DNA of 64,000 nt. Source: JBFKQC01 sp041627895. GTDB lineage: Bacteria; Pseudomonadota; Alphaproteobacteria; Rhodobacterales; Rhodobacteraceae. Shown in pieces: positions 19,027 to 29,489 of the stretch. How positions within the stretch are numbered: the stretch's first letter is position 1; each line of letters starts with the position of its first letter. Below the pieces are notes generated by a model. That model had not been told where the DNA came from and ran no database searches. It saw nothing but the letters and a program-made list of their open reading frames with translations. Made by a program: the position numbers and the translations under genes. Location: contig JBFKQC010000008.1 of the NCBI GenBank assembly GCA_041627895.1, positions 1 to 64,000 of the forward strand, in the 5' to 3' direction.

Positions 19027-20079
19027 ATGAGCACCGCCCGCCTGACCATCGACCTCGACGCGATCGCCGCGAACTGGTGCGCGCTCGACGCGCGTTCGGC
19101 CGCGACCGTCGAGACCGCCGCCACCGTCAAGGCCGACGCCTACGGGCTCGGCGTCGGCCCCGTGGCGCGGGCGCTGGCCAATGCCGGGGCGCGGAGCTTC
19201 TTCGTCGCCGTCGCCGAGGAGGGCGCCGCCCTGCGCGAGGCGCTCGGTCCCGCGCCGCGGATCTTCGTCTATGGCGGGCACATGTCGGGCGACACCGACA
19301 TGATCGCCGATCTCGCGCTGATCCCGCTGCTGAACTCGATCGAGCAGATGACCCGCCATGTCGAGGCGCTGCCCGGGCGGCCCTTCGGCATCCAGCTCGA
19401 TTCGGGCATGAACCGGCTGGGTATGGAGCCCGAGGAATGGGCCGCGATCCGGCACATGGTGCTGACCCAGCATCCGCAGCTGGTCATCAGCCACCTCGCC
19501 TGCGCCGACGAGCCCGGCCATCCGATGAATGCCCAGCAACTCGGCCAGTTCCGCGAGATGACCGCCGAGGCCGGCGTGCCGCTGTCGCTGGCGGCGACCG
19601 GCGGCATCCTGATGGGCGCCGAGTATCACTTCGACATGACCCGCCCGGGCATCGGGCTTTACGGCGCGCTGCCGTTCGAGGACGCCGCGCCGGTGGTCAC
19701 GCTTTCGGTGCCGGTGATCCAGGTGCGCGACCTCGGCGAGGGCGAGCCGGTCGGCTATGGAAACAGCTGGATCGCCGAGGCCCCGACCCGGATCGCCACC
19801 GTCGCCGCCGGTTACGCCGACGGGCTGTTCCGCGCGCTCTCGAACAAGGCGGTGCTGTTTGCCGACGGCGAGCCCTGCCCCGTGGTCGGCCGCGTGTCGA
19901 TGGACCTGATCACCGTCGACATCACGCATCTTTCGCGCACCCCGCGGACGCTCGAGCTGATCTCGCCCGAGCAGAGCCCCGACGATCTGGCCGAGACCGC
20001 GGGCACCATCGGCTACGAGGTGCTGACCGCGCTCGGCGCGCGCTATCAGCGCCGCTACCGGGGCGGCACCGCAGGATGA
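19027..20079 (+). CDS. alr: Alanine racemase
   Basis: A 350-residue PLP enzyme that makes D-alanine for peptidoglycan. The PLP lysine is Lys35 in TVKADAYGLG, and the second catalytic tyrosine is in AGYADGLFR (about 261). Other family blocks are QLDSGMNRLG and VGRVSMDLITVD. Length fits. The stop overlaps the next start (ATGA), coupling it to the ABC permease gene. Confidence 0.95.
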   Translation: MSTARLTIDLDAIAANWCALDARSAATVETAATVKADAYGLGVGPVARALANAGARSFFVAVAEEGAALREALGPAPRIFVYGGHMSGDTDMIADLALIPLLNSIEQMTRHVEALPGRPFGIQLDSGMNRLGMEPEEWAAIRHMVLTQHPQLVISHLACADEPGHPMNAQQLGQFREMTAEAGVPLSLAATGGILMGAEYHFDMTRPGIGLYGALPFEDAAPVVTLSVPVIQVRDLGEGEPVGYGNSWIAEAPTRIATVAAGYADGLFRALSNKAVLFADGEPCPVVGRVSMDLITVDITHLSRTPRTLELISPEQSPDDLAETAGTIGYEVLTALGARYQRRYRGGTAG

Positions 20080-20852
20080 CCGCGCTGGCGCCGGTCGCCG
20101 CGCTCGGGCGCTCGACGCTGGCGATGCTGGCCACGATCGGGCGCGTGGCGATCTACACCGTGCTGACGCTCAGCCATCTGCTGCGCCCGCCGTTCTACTA
20201 TCGCGAGTTCCTGACCCAGCTGATGACTATCGGCTATTTCAGCCTGCCGGTCGTCGGGCTGACGACGCTGTTCACCGGCGGCGCGCTGGCCCTGCAGATC
20301 TATTCGGGCGGCAGCCGCTTCAACGCCGAGGCCGTGGTGCCGCAGATCGTCGCCATCGGCCTGGTGCGCGAGCTCGGCCCCGTGCTGACCGGGCTGATGG
20401 TGGCGGGCCGCGTCGCGGCCTCGATCGCCGCCGAGATCGGCACGATGAAGGTGACCGAGCAGATCGACGCGCTGACCACGCTCAGCACCAACCCGATGAA
20501 GTACCTCACCGTGCCGCGCGTGCTGGCGGCGACGCTGGTGCTGCCGGTGCTGGCCGGCGTCGGCGACATCATCGGCATCATGGGCGGCTATCTCGTCGGC
20601 GTCACCCGGCTCGACTTCAACGCCGCGGTCTATCTCAAGAACACCTACGACTTCCTCGAAGCCGCCGACGTCGTCTCGGGCCTGATCAAGGCCAGCGTCT
20701 TCGGCTTCATCGTCGCGGTGATGGGCTGCTATCACGGCATGAACTCAGGCAGAGGCGCGCAGGGCGTGGGCCGGGCGACGACCAACGCGGTGGTGTCGTC
20801 CTCGATCCTGATCCTGGCGTCGAACTACCTGCTGACGGAGCTGTTCTTCTGA
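20076..20852 (+). CDS. mlaE: MlaE-type ABC transporter permease
   Basis: A 258-residue inner-membrane permease of the MlaE family, which moves phospholipids between membranes to keep outer-membrane asymmetry. Motifs seen are VGLTTLFTGGALALQ, ELGPVLTGLMVAGRVAASIAAEIGTMKVTEQIDAL and FGFIVAVMGCYHGMNSGRGAQGVGRATTNAVV, the last being split by normal variation. Coupled to alr by 4-nt overlap; its ATPase is 37 nt downstream. No MlaD (MCE) substrate-binding gene is nearby. Confidence 0.93.
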   Translation: MTALAPVAALGRSTLAMLATIGRVAIYTVLTLSHLLRPPFYYREFLTQLMTIGYFSLPVVGLTTLFTGGALALQIYSGGSRFNAEAVVPQIVAIGLVRELGPVLTGLMVAGRVAASIAAEIGTMKVTEQIDALTTLSTNPMKYLTVPRVLAATLVLPVLAGVGDIIGIMGGYLVGVTRLDFNAAVYLKNTYDFLEAADVVSGLIKASVFGFIVAVMGCYHGMNSGRGAQGVGRATTNAVVSSSILILASNYLLTELFF

Positions 20853-20889
20853 TGGCCCGGCGCGCGGTGAACGGGACGAGGGGCGCGCG

Positions 20890-21636
20890 ATGATCGAGAT
20901 GCGCGGCGTGCACAAGGCCTTCGGCGCGAACCAGGTCCTGCGCGGCATGGACCTGAACGTCGAAAGCGGCACCTCGATGGTGATCATCGGAGGGTCCGGC
21001 ACCGGCAAGTCGGTGGCGCTGAAATGCATCCTCGGGCTGATCCAGCCCGATGCCGGCACCATCCTTCTGGACGGCCAGGACGTGGCCCAGGCCGAACGCG
21101 ACCCGTTTCTCGCGCGTTTCGGGATGCTGTTCCAGGGCGGGGCGCTGTTCGATTCGCTCACCGTCTGGCAGAACGTCGCCTTCCGCCTGCTGCGCGGCTC
21201 GCTGAAGAAGCCCAAGGACGAGGCCCGCGCCATCGCCGTCGAGAAGCTGCGCCGCGTCGGGCTGGGGGCGGATGTGGCAGAGCTGTATCCGGCCGAGCTG
21301 TCGGGCGGCATGCAGAAGCGCGTCGGGCTGGCGCGCGCGATCGCCGCCGAGCCGGAAATCATCTTCTTCGACGAGCCCACCACCGGGCTGGACCCGATCA
21401 TGGCCGGCGTGATCAACGAGCTGATCCGGGAAATCGTCGTCGAGATGGGCGTCACCGCGATGACCATCACCCACGACATGTCGAGCGTGCGCGCCATCGC
21501 CGACAACGTGGCGATGCTGCACGCGGGCAAGATCCGCTGGACCGGCCCGGTGGCCGAGATGGACGCCAGCGGCGACCCCTACCTGACGCAGTTCATCACC
21601 GGCTCGGCCGAGGGGCCGATCGAGGCGGTGCGCTAG
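20890..21636 (+). CDS. mlaF: MlaF-type ABC transporter ATPase
   Basis: A 248-residue ATPase partner of the MlaE-like permease. Walker A is IGGSGTGKSVALKC (about 35-48), the signature is LSGGMQKRVGLARAI, and Walker B with the catalytic Glu is EIIFFDEPTTGLDP. The SGGMQKR form is typical of the MlaF/Ttg2A group. GAGGGG precedes the ATG. Confidence 0.93.
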   Translation: MIEMRGVHKAFGANQVLRGMDLNVESGTSMVIIGGSGTGKSVALKCILGLIQPDAGTILLDGQDVAQAERDPFLARFGMLFQGGALFDSLTVWQNVAFRLLRGSLKKPKDEARAIAVEKLRRVGLGADVAELYPAELSGGMQKRVGLARAIAAEPEIIFFDEPTTGLDPIMAGVINELIREIVVEMGVTAMTITHDMSSVRAIADNVAMLHAGKIRWTGPVAEMDASGDPYLTQFITGSAEGPIEAVR

Positions 21637-21724
21637 GATGCCGGCCGCGGGCTCTGCTTCATCTGGCCGGAAATACTCCCGCCGGAGGCTCCCGCGGCCT
21701 GCGACCGGCGCATAGGCTGGGACC

Positions 21725-22168
21725 ATGGGACAAACGCTGAAACTCGCCAACCTCGCCCTGCTGGTCCTGTTCCCCGTGGCCTGGTTCGCGCCCCTGATGC
21801 GCGCCGGGCTGTTGCCGATCTTCGGGCTCAGCGAAATCTCGGTGGTCTCGGGGATGCAGGCGCTTTGGGGGTCGGACGTGGTGCTGGCGCTGATCGTCAC
21901 GGCGTTCGCGCTGTTTGCGCCCTATCTCAAGACCATCGGCCTGGCGCTGGTGCATTTCCGGCTGGCCAGCCCAAGGCTGATGCCGGCGCTGCACGTGCTG
22001 GGCAAGCTCGCCATGGCCGACGTGTTCCTGATCGCGCTTTACATCGTGGTGGTGAAGGGCGTCGGGCTGGCCACGGTGGAAACCGCCTGGGGGCTTTATT
22101 TCTTCACCGGCTGCATCCTCGCCTCGCTGGCGATCTCGATTCTGACCGAGCGCGCGCGGCGGCGGTAG
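21725..22168 (+). CDS. PqiA-like integral membrane protein
   Basis: A 147-residue protein with four hydrophobic spans and the PqiA-family blocks PVAWFAPLMR, FALFAPYLKTIGLAL and HVLGKLAMADVFLIALY. It corresponds to one half of the duplicated E. coli PqiA and lacks the zinc-ribbon cysteines. PqiA/YebS proteins work with MCE proteins in lipid transport between membranes, which suits its place after mlaE-mlaF. Confidence 0.82.
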   Translation: MGQTLKLANLALLVLFPVAWFAPLMRAGLLPIFGLSEISVVSGMQALWGSDVVLALIVTAFALFAPYLKTIGLALVHFRLASPRLMPALHVLGKLAMADVFLIALYIVVVKGVGLATVETAWGLYFFTGCILASLAISILTERARRR

Positions 22169-22212
22169 GCTGCGTGCTTGCGCGCGCCGCCCGCTTCCGC
22201 CAAGAACGCGCC

Positions 22213-23577
<1,365 letters not shown>

Positions 23578-23608
23578 CGGAGCGGGCTGAAAGACCCGGA
23601 GGGCAGCG

Positions 23609-24163
23609 ATGGAAGGTTTCACGATCATCGACGGCGTGGTGGCCCTGGTCATCGTCATTTCGGCGATCCTGGCCTATTCGCGCGGCTTCGTGCGCGAGGC
23701 TATGGCGATTCTGGGCTGGATCGCGGCGGCAATCCTGGCCTTCATCTTCGCGCCGCAGGCCGAGCCGCTGGTCAAGGAAATCCCCATGGTCGGCGAGTAC
23801 CTGAAGGACAGCTGCGAACTGGCGATCATCGCCGCCTTCGCCGCGGTCTTCGCGGTGGCGCTGGTGGTGGTGTCGATCTTCACGCCGCTATTCGCGTCCG
23901 TGGTGCAGCGCTCGGCGCTCGGCGGGCTGGACCAGGGGCTGGGCTTCTTTTTCGGCGTCCTGCGCGGGCTTCTGCTGGTGGCGGTGGCGCTGGTGGTCTA
24001 CGACCGCGTCGTCGTCGGCGAGGGGGTCGAGATGGTCGACAACTCGCGCACCGCCAAGATCTTCGCCCGCACCCGCGATTCGATCGACGAGCAGATCCCC
24101 GAGGACGCGCCCGGCTGGATCGTCGAACGCTACGAGCAGCTCGTCGGCGACTGCGGCGCCTGA
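23609..24163 (+). CDS. cvpA: CvpA family membrane protein
   Basis: A 184-residue protein with four hydrophobic spans and the CvpA pattern (IIDGVVALVIVISAILAYSRG, REAMAILGWIAA, GFFFGVLRGLLLV). CvpA was named for colicin V production and is often encoded next to purF, as here. Its role is still unclear; membrane homeostasis is one proposal. GGAGGG lies 6 nt before the ATG. Confidence 0.9.
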   Translation: MEGFTIIDGVVALVIVISAILAYSRGFVREAMAILGWIAAAILAFIFAPQAEPLVKEIPMVGEYLKDSCELAIIAAFAAVFAVALVVVSIFTPLFASVVQRSALGGLDQGLGFFFGVLRGLLLVAVALVVYDRVVVGEGVEMVDNSRTAKIFARTRDSIDEQIPEDAPGWIVERYEQLVGDCGA

Positions 24164-24223
24164 GCGCCGCGCGCCCGGCCGGGGTGCCGAAGCTGGCCTG
24201 ACGCGGTCGCTCGAAGTCTTTTC

Positions 24224-24390
24224 GGCGCGAACAGCGGCCGCCGGCCGCCGCGCCATCGCCGACCCGCCCCCCCCCCGGGGCGGCGATCTGGTGAGGTCAG
24301 CGAAACGGTCCAAAGTCACTCGGGAACCGCGGGATGAAGCGCGCCGAACCGATGTCGGCTCGCCACCTCGCGGGTCGGCGATGGCGCGGC
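24224..24390 (+). repeat. 165-bp structured element (type 1), copy 1
   Basis: The left part has hairpin GCGGCC-GCC-GGCCGC (24234-24248). The 21-bp arms 24247-24267 and 24370-24390 are perfect inverted repeats (core CCGCGCCATCGCCGACCC). An internal arm GGGGCGGCGAT lies near 24277-24287. Between them is a variable centre with GATGAAGCGCGCCGAAC. It lies between cvpA and purF; the rest of 24164-24582 shows no gene. A run of ten C (24267-24276) sits inside. Confidence 0.88.
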
Positions 24391-24582
24391 TTCGGGCTGG
24401 AATGGGACGTGCGCTTCAGGCCGACCGCGCCGCCCCCTCGGCACCGCGCCGCATGCGTTGGTGCCATATCAGCGCAGCGCGCTCCGCTTTGGCGCTGAAT
24501 TCGTGATCACCGGATGACACCGGCGGCCATCCGCACTATGTCAGGGGCGACCGCTGCCCAGAGGATTCGGAGCCCCGCAGAC

Positions 24583-26073
24583 ATGCGCGCGATGCCACCG
24601 GCCCATCCGTTCGACTTCGACGCCCTCCGCGACCCCGACGACGACGACAAGCTGCGCGAGGAATGCGGCGTCTTCGGCGTGATCGGCGTGGCCGAGGCCG
24701 CCAACTTCGTCGCCCTCGGCCTGCACGCGCTGCAACACCGCGGGCAAGAGGCCGGCGGCATCGTCAGCTACGCCCCCGAGACCGGGTTCAACAGCGCCCG
24801 CCGTTTCGGCTATGTGCGCGACAACTTCACCAAGGCGTCGCTGATGGAGAACCTGCCGGGCTCGCTGTCGATCGGGCACGTGCGCTATTCCACCGCCGGG
24901 TCGAAGGGCGCCACCCAGATCCGCGACGTGCAGCCGTTCTTCGGCGAATTCTCGGTGGGCGGCGCGGCGATCGCGCATAACGGCAACATCACCAATGCCG
25001 AGGCGCTCAGGCGCGAACTGATCGAGCGCGGCTCGATCTTCCAGTCCTCGTCGGACAGCGAATGCATCATCCACCTGATGGCGCGGTCGCTGCAAAGGAA
25101 CGTGCCGGAAAAGATGAAGGACGCGCTCAGGCGGGTCGAGGGCGCGTTCAGCGTCGTCGCGATGACGCGCACCAAGCTGATCGGCGTGCGCGACCCGCTG
25201 GGCGTGCGGCCGCTGATGCTGGGCAAGATCGGCGAAGGCTGGGCGCTGGCCTCGGAAACCTGCGCGCTCGACATCATCGGCGCCGAGTTCGTGCGCGAGG
25301 TCAAGCCGGGCGAGATGGTGGTGATCAACGGCACCGGCATCGAAAGCTTCAAGCCGTTCGAAAAGCGCCGCTCGCGGTTCTGCATCTTCGAGCATGTCTA
25401 TTTCAGCCGCCCCGATTCGATCCTGGGCGGCCGCTCGGTCTACGAGACCCGGCGCCAGATCGGGGTGGAACTGGCGCGCGAGGCCCCGGTCGAGGCCGAT
25501 CTGGTCTGCCCGGTCCCGGATTCGGGCACGCCCGCCGCCATCGGCTATAGCCAGGAAAGCGGCATTCCCTATGCGATGGGGATCATCCGCAACCAGTACA
25601 TGGGCCGCACCTTCATCGAGCCGACCGAGCAAATCCGCAACATGGGCGTCCGGCTGAAGCTGAACGTCAACCGTGCGCTGATCCGCGGCAAGCGGGTGAT
25701 CCTGGTCGACGATTCGGTGGTGCGCGGCACGACCAGCCGCAAGATCAAGGAGATGATCCTGGATGCCGGCGCGGCCGAGGTGCATTTCCGCATCGCCTCG
25801 CCCCCCACCGCCTGGCCCTGCTTTTACGGCGTCGACACGCCGCAGCGCGAGAAACTGCTGGCCGCGACGATGAGCGAGGACGAGATGCGCGAGCACCTCG
25901 AGGTCGATTCGCTCAGGTTCATCTCGCTCGACGGGCTGTACCGCGCCGTCGGCGAGGCGGAGGGCCGCGACCCGCGCAAGCCGCAATACTGCGACGCCTG
26001 CTTTTCGGGCGAATACCCGGTCGAGCCCGCCGACATGATCGAGAAGGGGTTCGAGTTGAAGGCGGCGGAGTGA
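24583..26073 (+). CDS. purF: Amidophosphoribosyltransferase
   Basis: A 496-residue enzyme that makes phosphoribosylamine from PRPP and glutamine, the first step of purine synthesis. A short propeptide-like N-terminus precedes the catalytic Cys in LREECGVFGVIG (about residue 27). The glutaminase part contains HALQHRGQEAGGI and HNGNITN, and the PRPP loop is VILVDDSVVRGTTS. The ATG at 24583 has GGAG 10 nt upstream; an ATG three codons later is also possible. Confidence 0.96.
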   Translation: MRAMPPAHPFDFDALRDPDDDDKLREECGVFGVIGVAEAANFVALGLHALQHRGQEAGGIVSYAPETGFNSARRFGYVRDNFTKASLMENLPGSLSIGHVRYSTAGSKGATQIRDVQPFFGEFSVGGAAIAHNGNITNAEALRRELIERGSIFQSSSDSECIIHLMARSLQRNVPEKMKDALRRVEGAFSVVAMTRTKLIGVRDPLGVRPLMLGKIGEGWALASETCALDIIGAEFVREVKPGEMVVINGTGIESFKPFEKRRSRFCIFEHVYFSRPDSILGGRSVYETRRQIGVELAREAPVEADLVCPVPDSGTPAAIGYSQESGIPYAMGIIRNQYMGRTFIEPTEQIRNMGVRLKLNVNRALIRGKRVILVDDSVVRGTTSRKIKEMILDAGAAEVHFRIASPPTAWPCFYGVDTPQREKLLAATMSEDEMREHLEVDSLRFISLDGLYRAVGEAEGRDPRKPQYCDACFSGEYPVEPADMIEKGFELKAAE

Positions 26074-26642
26074 CGCCGCTCGACGCAGATCCGCGCTGGC
26101 GCCGGTTCAACGACACCGGCCGGGTGTGTTCCTGCTGCGGGCAGACCTTTTCGGGCGTGTTCGACATCGTCTTCGACCATCCCGACGCCTGGGATCACGG
26201 CAACCGCGGCAAGAGCGGCCTCGATGAATTGCGCGCCGGCGAAGACCTGCTGGCGCGCAGGCATTGCCGCTGGGGCGAGCACCGCTTTGTGCGCACGATG
26301 CTGGTCCTGCCGATCCTCGGCAGCGACCGGCGGTTCGCCTTCGGGCCGTGGTCGTCGCTGTCCGCGACGAATTACAAGCTGTGCCTCGCGGCGTGGGAGG
26401 ATGACGATATCGGCCGTTTCGAGGGCGGTTTCGGATGGCTCGCCAATGATCTGCCGGGCTTCGAGACGCCGGACCACATCCCCTGCAACCTGCGGCCCGA
26501 CCCCGAGACCGGGATACTGATGCTCGAAGCGCAGACCGGGCCGCTGGGCGAGGCGCAGCGCCGGGGCATCAGCTTCGACCGGCTGCTGGACATCTACGCC
26601 GCCAGCGGCAACGACATCCGCCCGCACCTGATGGACGCCTGA
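26070..26642 (+). CDS. DUF2199 domain protein
   Basis: A 190-residue protein with an N-terminal CSCCG zinc-knuckle-like pair of cysteines and conserved blocks GEHRFVRTMLVLPILGSD and FGPWSSLS. These fit the DUF2199 family, of unknown function. Starts with GTG overlapping the purF stop (GTGA), so it is translated with purF. Uncharacterised homologues are often found beside housekeeping genes. Confidence 0.75.
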   Translation: MTPLDADPRWRRFNDTGRVCSCCGQTFSGVFDIVFDHPDAWDHGNRGKSGLDELRAGEDLLARRHCRWGEHRFVRTMLVLPILGSDRRFAFGPWSSLSATNYKLCLAAWEDDDIGRFEGGFGWLANDLPGFETPDHIPCNLRPDPETGILMLEAQTGPLGEAQRRGISFDRLLDIYAASGNDIRPHLMDA

Positions 26643-26643
26643 G

Positions 26644-27240
26644 ATGCGGCGCCGCGCGATCACGGCGTCCTGCCTTGCGCTTGCGGCCCCGGCCGCCGCG
26701 CAGGCGCCGGGGCTGATCTCGGTCGAGACCTACGGGCTGACCACGCTTTTCGCGCCGCCGCCCTGGGTCAGCCCCGAGAACACCGCCTCGGGCAGCGAGG
26801 TCTACCGGAACGAGGCCGAAACCGCGCAGGGCACGCGCCAGTTCATCGTCGAATTCGTCCCCAAGGGGCAGAGCTTCGACGCCTGGGTCGAGCTTTACGC
26901 GCTGACCGCGGAAAGCCCGCTGCAGGGCCACCCGGCGGATTACCGCAACGGCATGGCCCGGCGCTATGCCGAGGGCTGCGTCGACAGCGCGCTGCAGCCG
27001 GTGCTCGACCAGCCGGCCCAGCAGGTGTTCCTGCTGTTCTGCACCGGCTATGCCGAAAGCCCGGGCGTGGGCGAGATCGCCGTGATGCACTATTTCCTGA
27101 AGGACGGCGTGCTGGTGAACAACTACTACCACAAGCGCGGGCCGGGCTTTGCGCTGGACGACCCGGCGGGCTTTCCGCTGACCGAGCCGGAAATCCGCGC
27201 GCTGGTGCGCCACGTCGGCGCGCTGCAACTGGTGGACTGA
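26644..27240 (+). CDS. Secreted protein of unknown function
   Basis: A 198-residue protein with a short signal peptide (MRRRAITASCLALAAPAAAQ) and a mature part containing two cysteines (about 119 and 140) that could form a disulfide. No motif was recognised. It begins 1 nt after the previous stop and is the last gene before a terminator, so it is co-transcribed with purF. Confidence 0.7.
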   Translation: MRRRAITASCLALAAPAAAQAPGLISVETYGLTTLFAPPPWVSPENTASGSEVYRNEAETAQGTRQFIVEFVPKGQSFDAWVELYALTAESPLQGHPADYRNGMARRYAEGCVDSALQPVLDQPAQQVFLLFCTGYAESPGVGEIAVMHYFLKDGVLVNNYYHKRGPGFALDDPAGFPLTEPEIRALVRHVGALQLVD

Positions 27241-27300
27241 GCCGCCCGGACAGGGAAGCGGGCTGCCGCACCGGAACGGATCGGCGGAGCGCGGCCGCCT

Positions 27301-27325
27301 GCCGCCGGGTCAATCGGCGGCTTTT
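27301..27325 (+). terminator. Rho-independent terminator of the purF operon
   Basis: GCCGCCG (27301-27307) pairs with CGGCGGC (27315-27321) around a 7-nt loop, followed by TTTT. It lies 60 nt after the last stop codon. Confidence 0.65.
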
Positions 27326-27485
27326 CGCACATGCAGCATGAATTTGTGCTGCAACGCAGCAATCTGCCCTTGCGGGCATCCGCCGAGGGCCCTATCTGCC
27401 CGCTCGACCGCGCGGGCAAGGCCCGTGCCCGCCCGCGCCGCGAAGGCCCCGGCGGAGCCCCCGTTTCGGAACAGGACAGACAGAC

Positions 27486-27776
27486 ATGGCCACTGCCGAC
27501 GCGCGCGTGATCGCGCCTGCGCAAACCGACGTGCCGCCGACCCCGGCCGCCGAACACGCCACCCTGCCAGCGCGCCTGCCGCTGGACACGCTCGCGCTGA
27601 TCGGCGTCGCCGGGGCGCCGGACACCAGGATCGCGTTCCTGCGCGACCGCAACGGGCAGATCCGCCCGGTGCGGATCGGCGACGACACGCCCAAGGGCCG
27701 CGTCGAAGCGATCGGCGCGGACGAGGTGATCCTCGCCCGCGCCGGGAAATCGCTCAGGCTGTCGATGCCGGAGTGA
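27486..27776 (+). CDS. Small GspC/PilP-like domain protein
   Basis: A 96-residue protein without a membrane segment. Its C-terminal half LALIGVAGAPDTRIAFLRDRNG, with IGDDTPKGRVEAIGADEVILAR and LRLSMPE, has the alternating-strand pattern of the GspC homology region/PilP fold. The same pattern ends the 1027-residue protein at 34031-37114 (INLIGVYGSPSDRRALVRLK). Related stand-alone proteins occur in Rhodobacterales; function is unknown. GGAC lies upstream of the ATG. Convergent with bioY, 21 nt apart. Confidence 0.6.
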   Translation: MATADARVIAPAQTDVPPTPAAEHATLPARLPLDTLALIGVAGAPDTRIAFLRDRNGQIRPVRIGDDTPKGRVEAIGADEVILARAGKSLRLSMPE

Positions 27777-27797
27777 CCGGCGTCATGGCGCGCCGCG

Positions 27798-28361
27798 TCA
27801 GCCGCGGCGTGCCTTCAGAACCGCCCAGCCGCCGGTGACGACCAGCGCCGCCAGCACCGCCTTTGCCGCGTCGCCGGCCAGGAACGGCGACATCCAGTGC
27901 AGCCACAGCACGTCCCAGGTCTTGCCCAGCATCGCGGCTGGCCAGATCAGGCCCGGCACATACAGCAGCGCCGAGACCGCCAGCGCCACGCCCGAGGTCG
28001 AGACAAAGCCCTTCGCGATGCCCTTGTCGACCGCCAGCCCGGCCAGCCAGGCCATGCCGAGAAAGCCGATCAGGAAGCCGCCGGTCGGACCCATCATGTA
28101 GGCCAGCGTGCCGGCGCCGTTCGCGAAGACCGGCAGGCCGATCGCGCCCTCGGCGAGATAGACCGCCAGCGTCGCCGCACCCAGCCGCGCGCCGTAGGTC
28201 AGCCCGACGATCAGGATCGCGAGCGTCTGCAGCGTCATCGGCACCGGCACCATCGGCACGCTGACCTGCGCCGCCAGCGCGATGAACAGGGAGCCGCCGA
28301 GCACCAGCAAGACCTGCGTGGCCCGGGTCATCGAGGGGAAGAGAGCATGCGATAGCGTCAT
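27798..28361 (-). CDS. bioY: Biotin transporter BioY
   Basis: A 187-residue S-component of the energy-coupling-factor biotin transporter, with five to six membrane spans and the BioY blocks VPMVPVPMTLQTLAILIVG, YLAEGAIGLPVFANGAGT and MGPTGGFLIGF. The start at MTLSHALFPSM is supported by AAAGGAC upstream; the frame continues upstream without homology. No bioM/bioN genes are adjacent; BioY can act alone or with distant ATPase partners. No BioR palindrome was seen upstream. Confidence 0.92.
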   Translation of the reverse strand: MTLSHALFPSMTRATQVLLVLGGSLFIALAAQVSVPMVPVPMTLQTLAILIVGLTYGARLGAATLAVYLAEGAIGLPVFANGAGTLAYMMGPTGGFLIGFLGMAWLAGLAVDKGIAKGFVSTSGVALAVSALLYVPGLIWPAAMLGKTWDVLWLHWMSPFLAGDAAKAVLAALVVTGGWAVLKARRG

Positions 28362-28464
28362 GGCCGCCGTCCTTTTCTTCTGCGCTTCAAGCGGTATCCG
28401 GCACGCGCCCCGCGGTGTCAACTGCCCCTTGCGTCCGGCGGGGCCAGATGAGACACCGCGCCAC

Positions 28465-29127
28465 ATGACCGATGCCGCGAACCGCAAGCCCGCCCTCGTC
28501 ACCGGCGCCTCGCGCGGGCTTGGCGCCGCGATGGCCGAGGCGCTGGCGGCGACGCATCACGTGATCGCCGTGGCGCGCACCACCGGCGCGCTGGAAGAGC
28601 TGGACGACCGGATCCAGGCCGCCGGCGGCGCGGCGACGCTGGCACCGATGGACGTCACAATGCCCGATGCGTTGGCGCATTTGTGCCGCTCGATCCACGA
28701 CCGATGGGGCGGGCTTGACATCTGGGTGCACGCCGCGATCCACGCCCCGCCGCTCAGCCCCGCCGACCACATCGACGGCAAGGATTTCGCCAAGGCGCAG
28801 GCCGTCGCGGTCGGCGCCACGGCAGTGCTGATCCCGATGGTGTCGCCGCTTCTCAGGAGCGACGGCGCGCGGGCGGTGTTCTTCGACGACCCGCATACGG
28901 GCGAGAAGTTCTTCGGCGCCTATGCGGCGGCGAAGGCGGGCCAGATCGCGCTGGCCCGCGCCTGGGCGGCCGAGACCGCGCGGACCGGCCCGGCGGTGCA
29001 CGTGCTAACGCCGAACCCGATGCCCACGGCGACCCGGGCGCGGTTCTTCCCCGGCGAGGACCGCGCGCGGCTCGCCGACCCGCACGCCGAGGCGGCGCGG
29101 CTGCTGGCCGGGATCGGCGGCCCGTAA
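28465..29127 (+). CDS. Short-chain dehydrogenase/reductase
   Basis: A 220-residue Rossmann-fold oxidoreductase. The NAD(P) loop is TGASRGLGAAMAE (about 14-26) and the catalytic YxxxK is YAAAKAGQ. The usual NNAG is replaced by VHAAIHAP and the serine region by VFFDDPHTG, so activity is less certain. Substrate unknown. Divergent from bioY by 103 bp. Confidence 0.8.
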   Translation: MTDAANRKPALVTGASRGLGAAMAEALAATHHVIAVARTTGALEELDDRIQAAGGAATLAPMDVTMPDALAHLCRSIHDRWGGLDIWVHAAIHAPPLSPADHIDGKDFAKAQAVAVGATAVLIPMVSPLLRSDGARAVFFDDPHTGEKFFGAYAAAKAGQIALARAWAAETARTGPAVHVLTPNPMPTATRARFFPGEDRARLADPHAEAARLLAGIGGP

Positions 29128-29489
29128 GGGACCGCGCCGGCGGCATGCGACGGCGCCCTGGCGACGTGACCGCGGCCCGCGCTGATTTCGTTCCGACGCT
29201 TCGGGGCGCGGCGCACGGGCCAGGCGCCCGGGGCCCCATCCCGCTGGCCGGCGATGCCGTGGCCTGGCGCGATGGCCTCGACGTTCGTCCGCGCCCGGTC
29301 GCGGCGCGCCAGCTTGCCTCGGCCGGCCCGTGGTCCGGCGTTTCGGCGCCGGATCGGCGGCGCCCGGGGCCGCGAAGCCCGCACCGCACCGGGCGTGCGC
29401 AGGCCGGGACGCCGGTGCGCGCCATGGCTGCGCCCGGCAGGCGGGGCATGGCCGGATCGCGGCCCGGCCGGGCGCAAGTGCTGGTCCTC
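29128..29489. other. Intergenic region, 362 bp, no feature recognised
   Basis: Very GC-rich sequence between the SDR gene and the end of the GGDEF gene. Long open frames exist on both strands, but none has a ribosome site, motif or hydropathy pattern that I recognise. Confidence 0.5.

Noticed and set aside
21656..21700. CATCTGGCCGGAAATACTCC-type motif before the PqiA-like gene
   Set aside because: Resembles an intergenic repeat I associate with Rhodobacterales, but only degenerate similarity (near 15331 and 61768) is seen in this window, so a repeat call is not supported here.
24267..24276. Run of ten C
   Set aside because: Could be a slippage site, but it is non-coding and inside the repeat element; it may also be a sequencing artefact, so no function is claimed.
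28362..28464. Possible biotin-responsive (BioR) operator upstream of bioY
   Set aside because: No TTAT-N2-ATAA-type palindrome is present in the divergent region.
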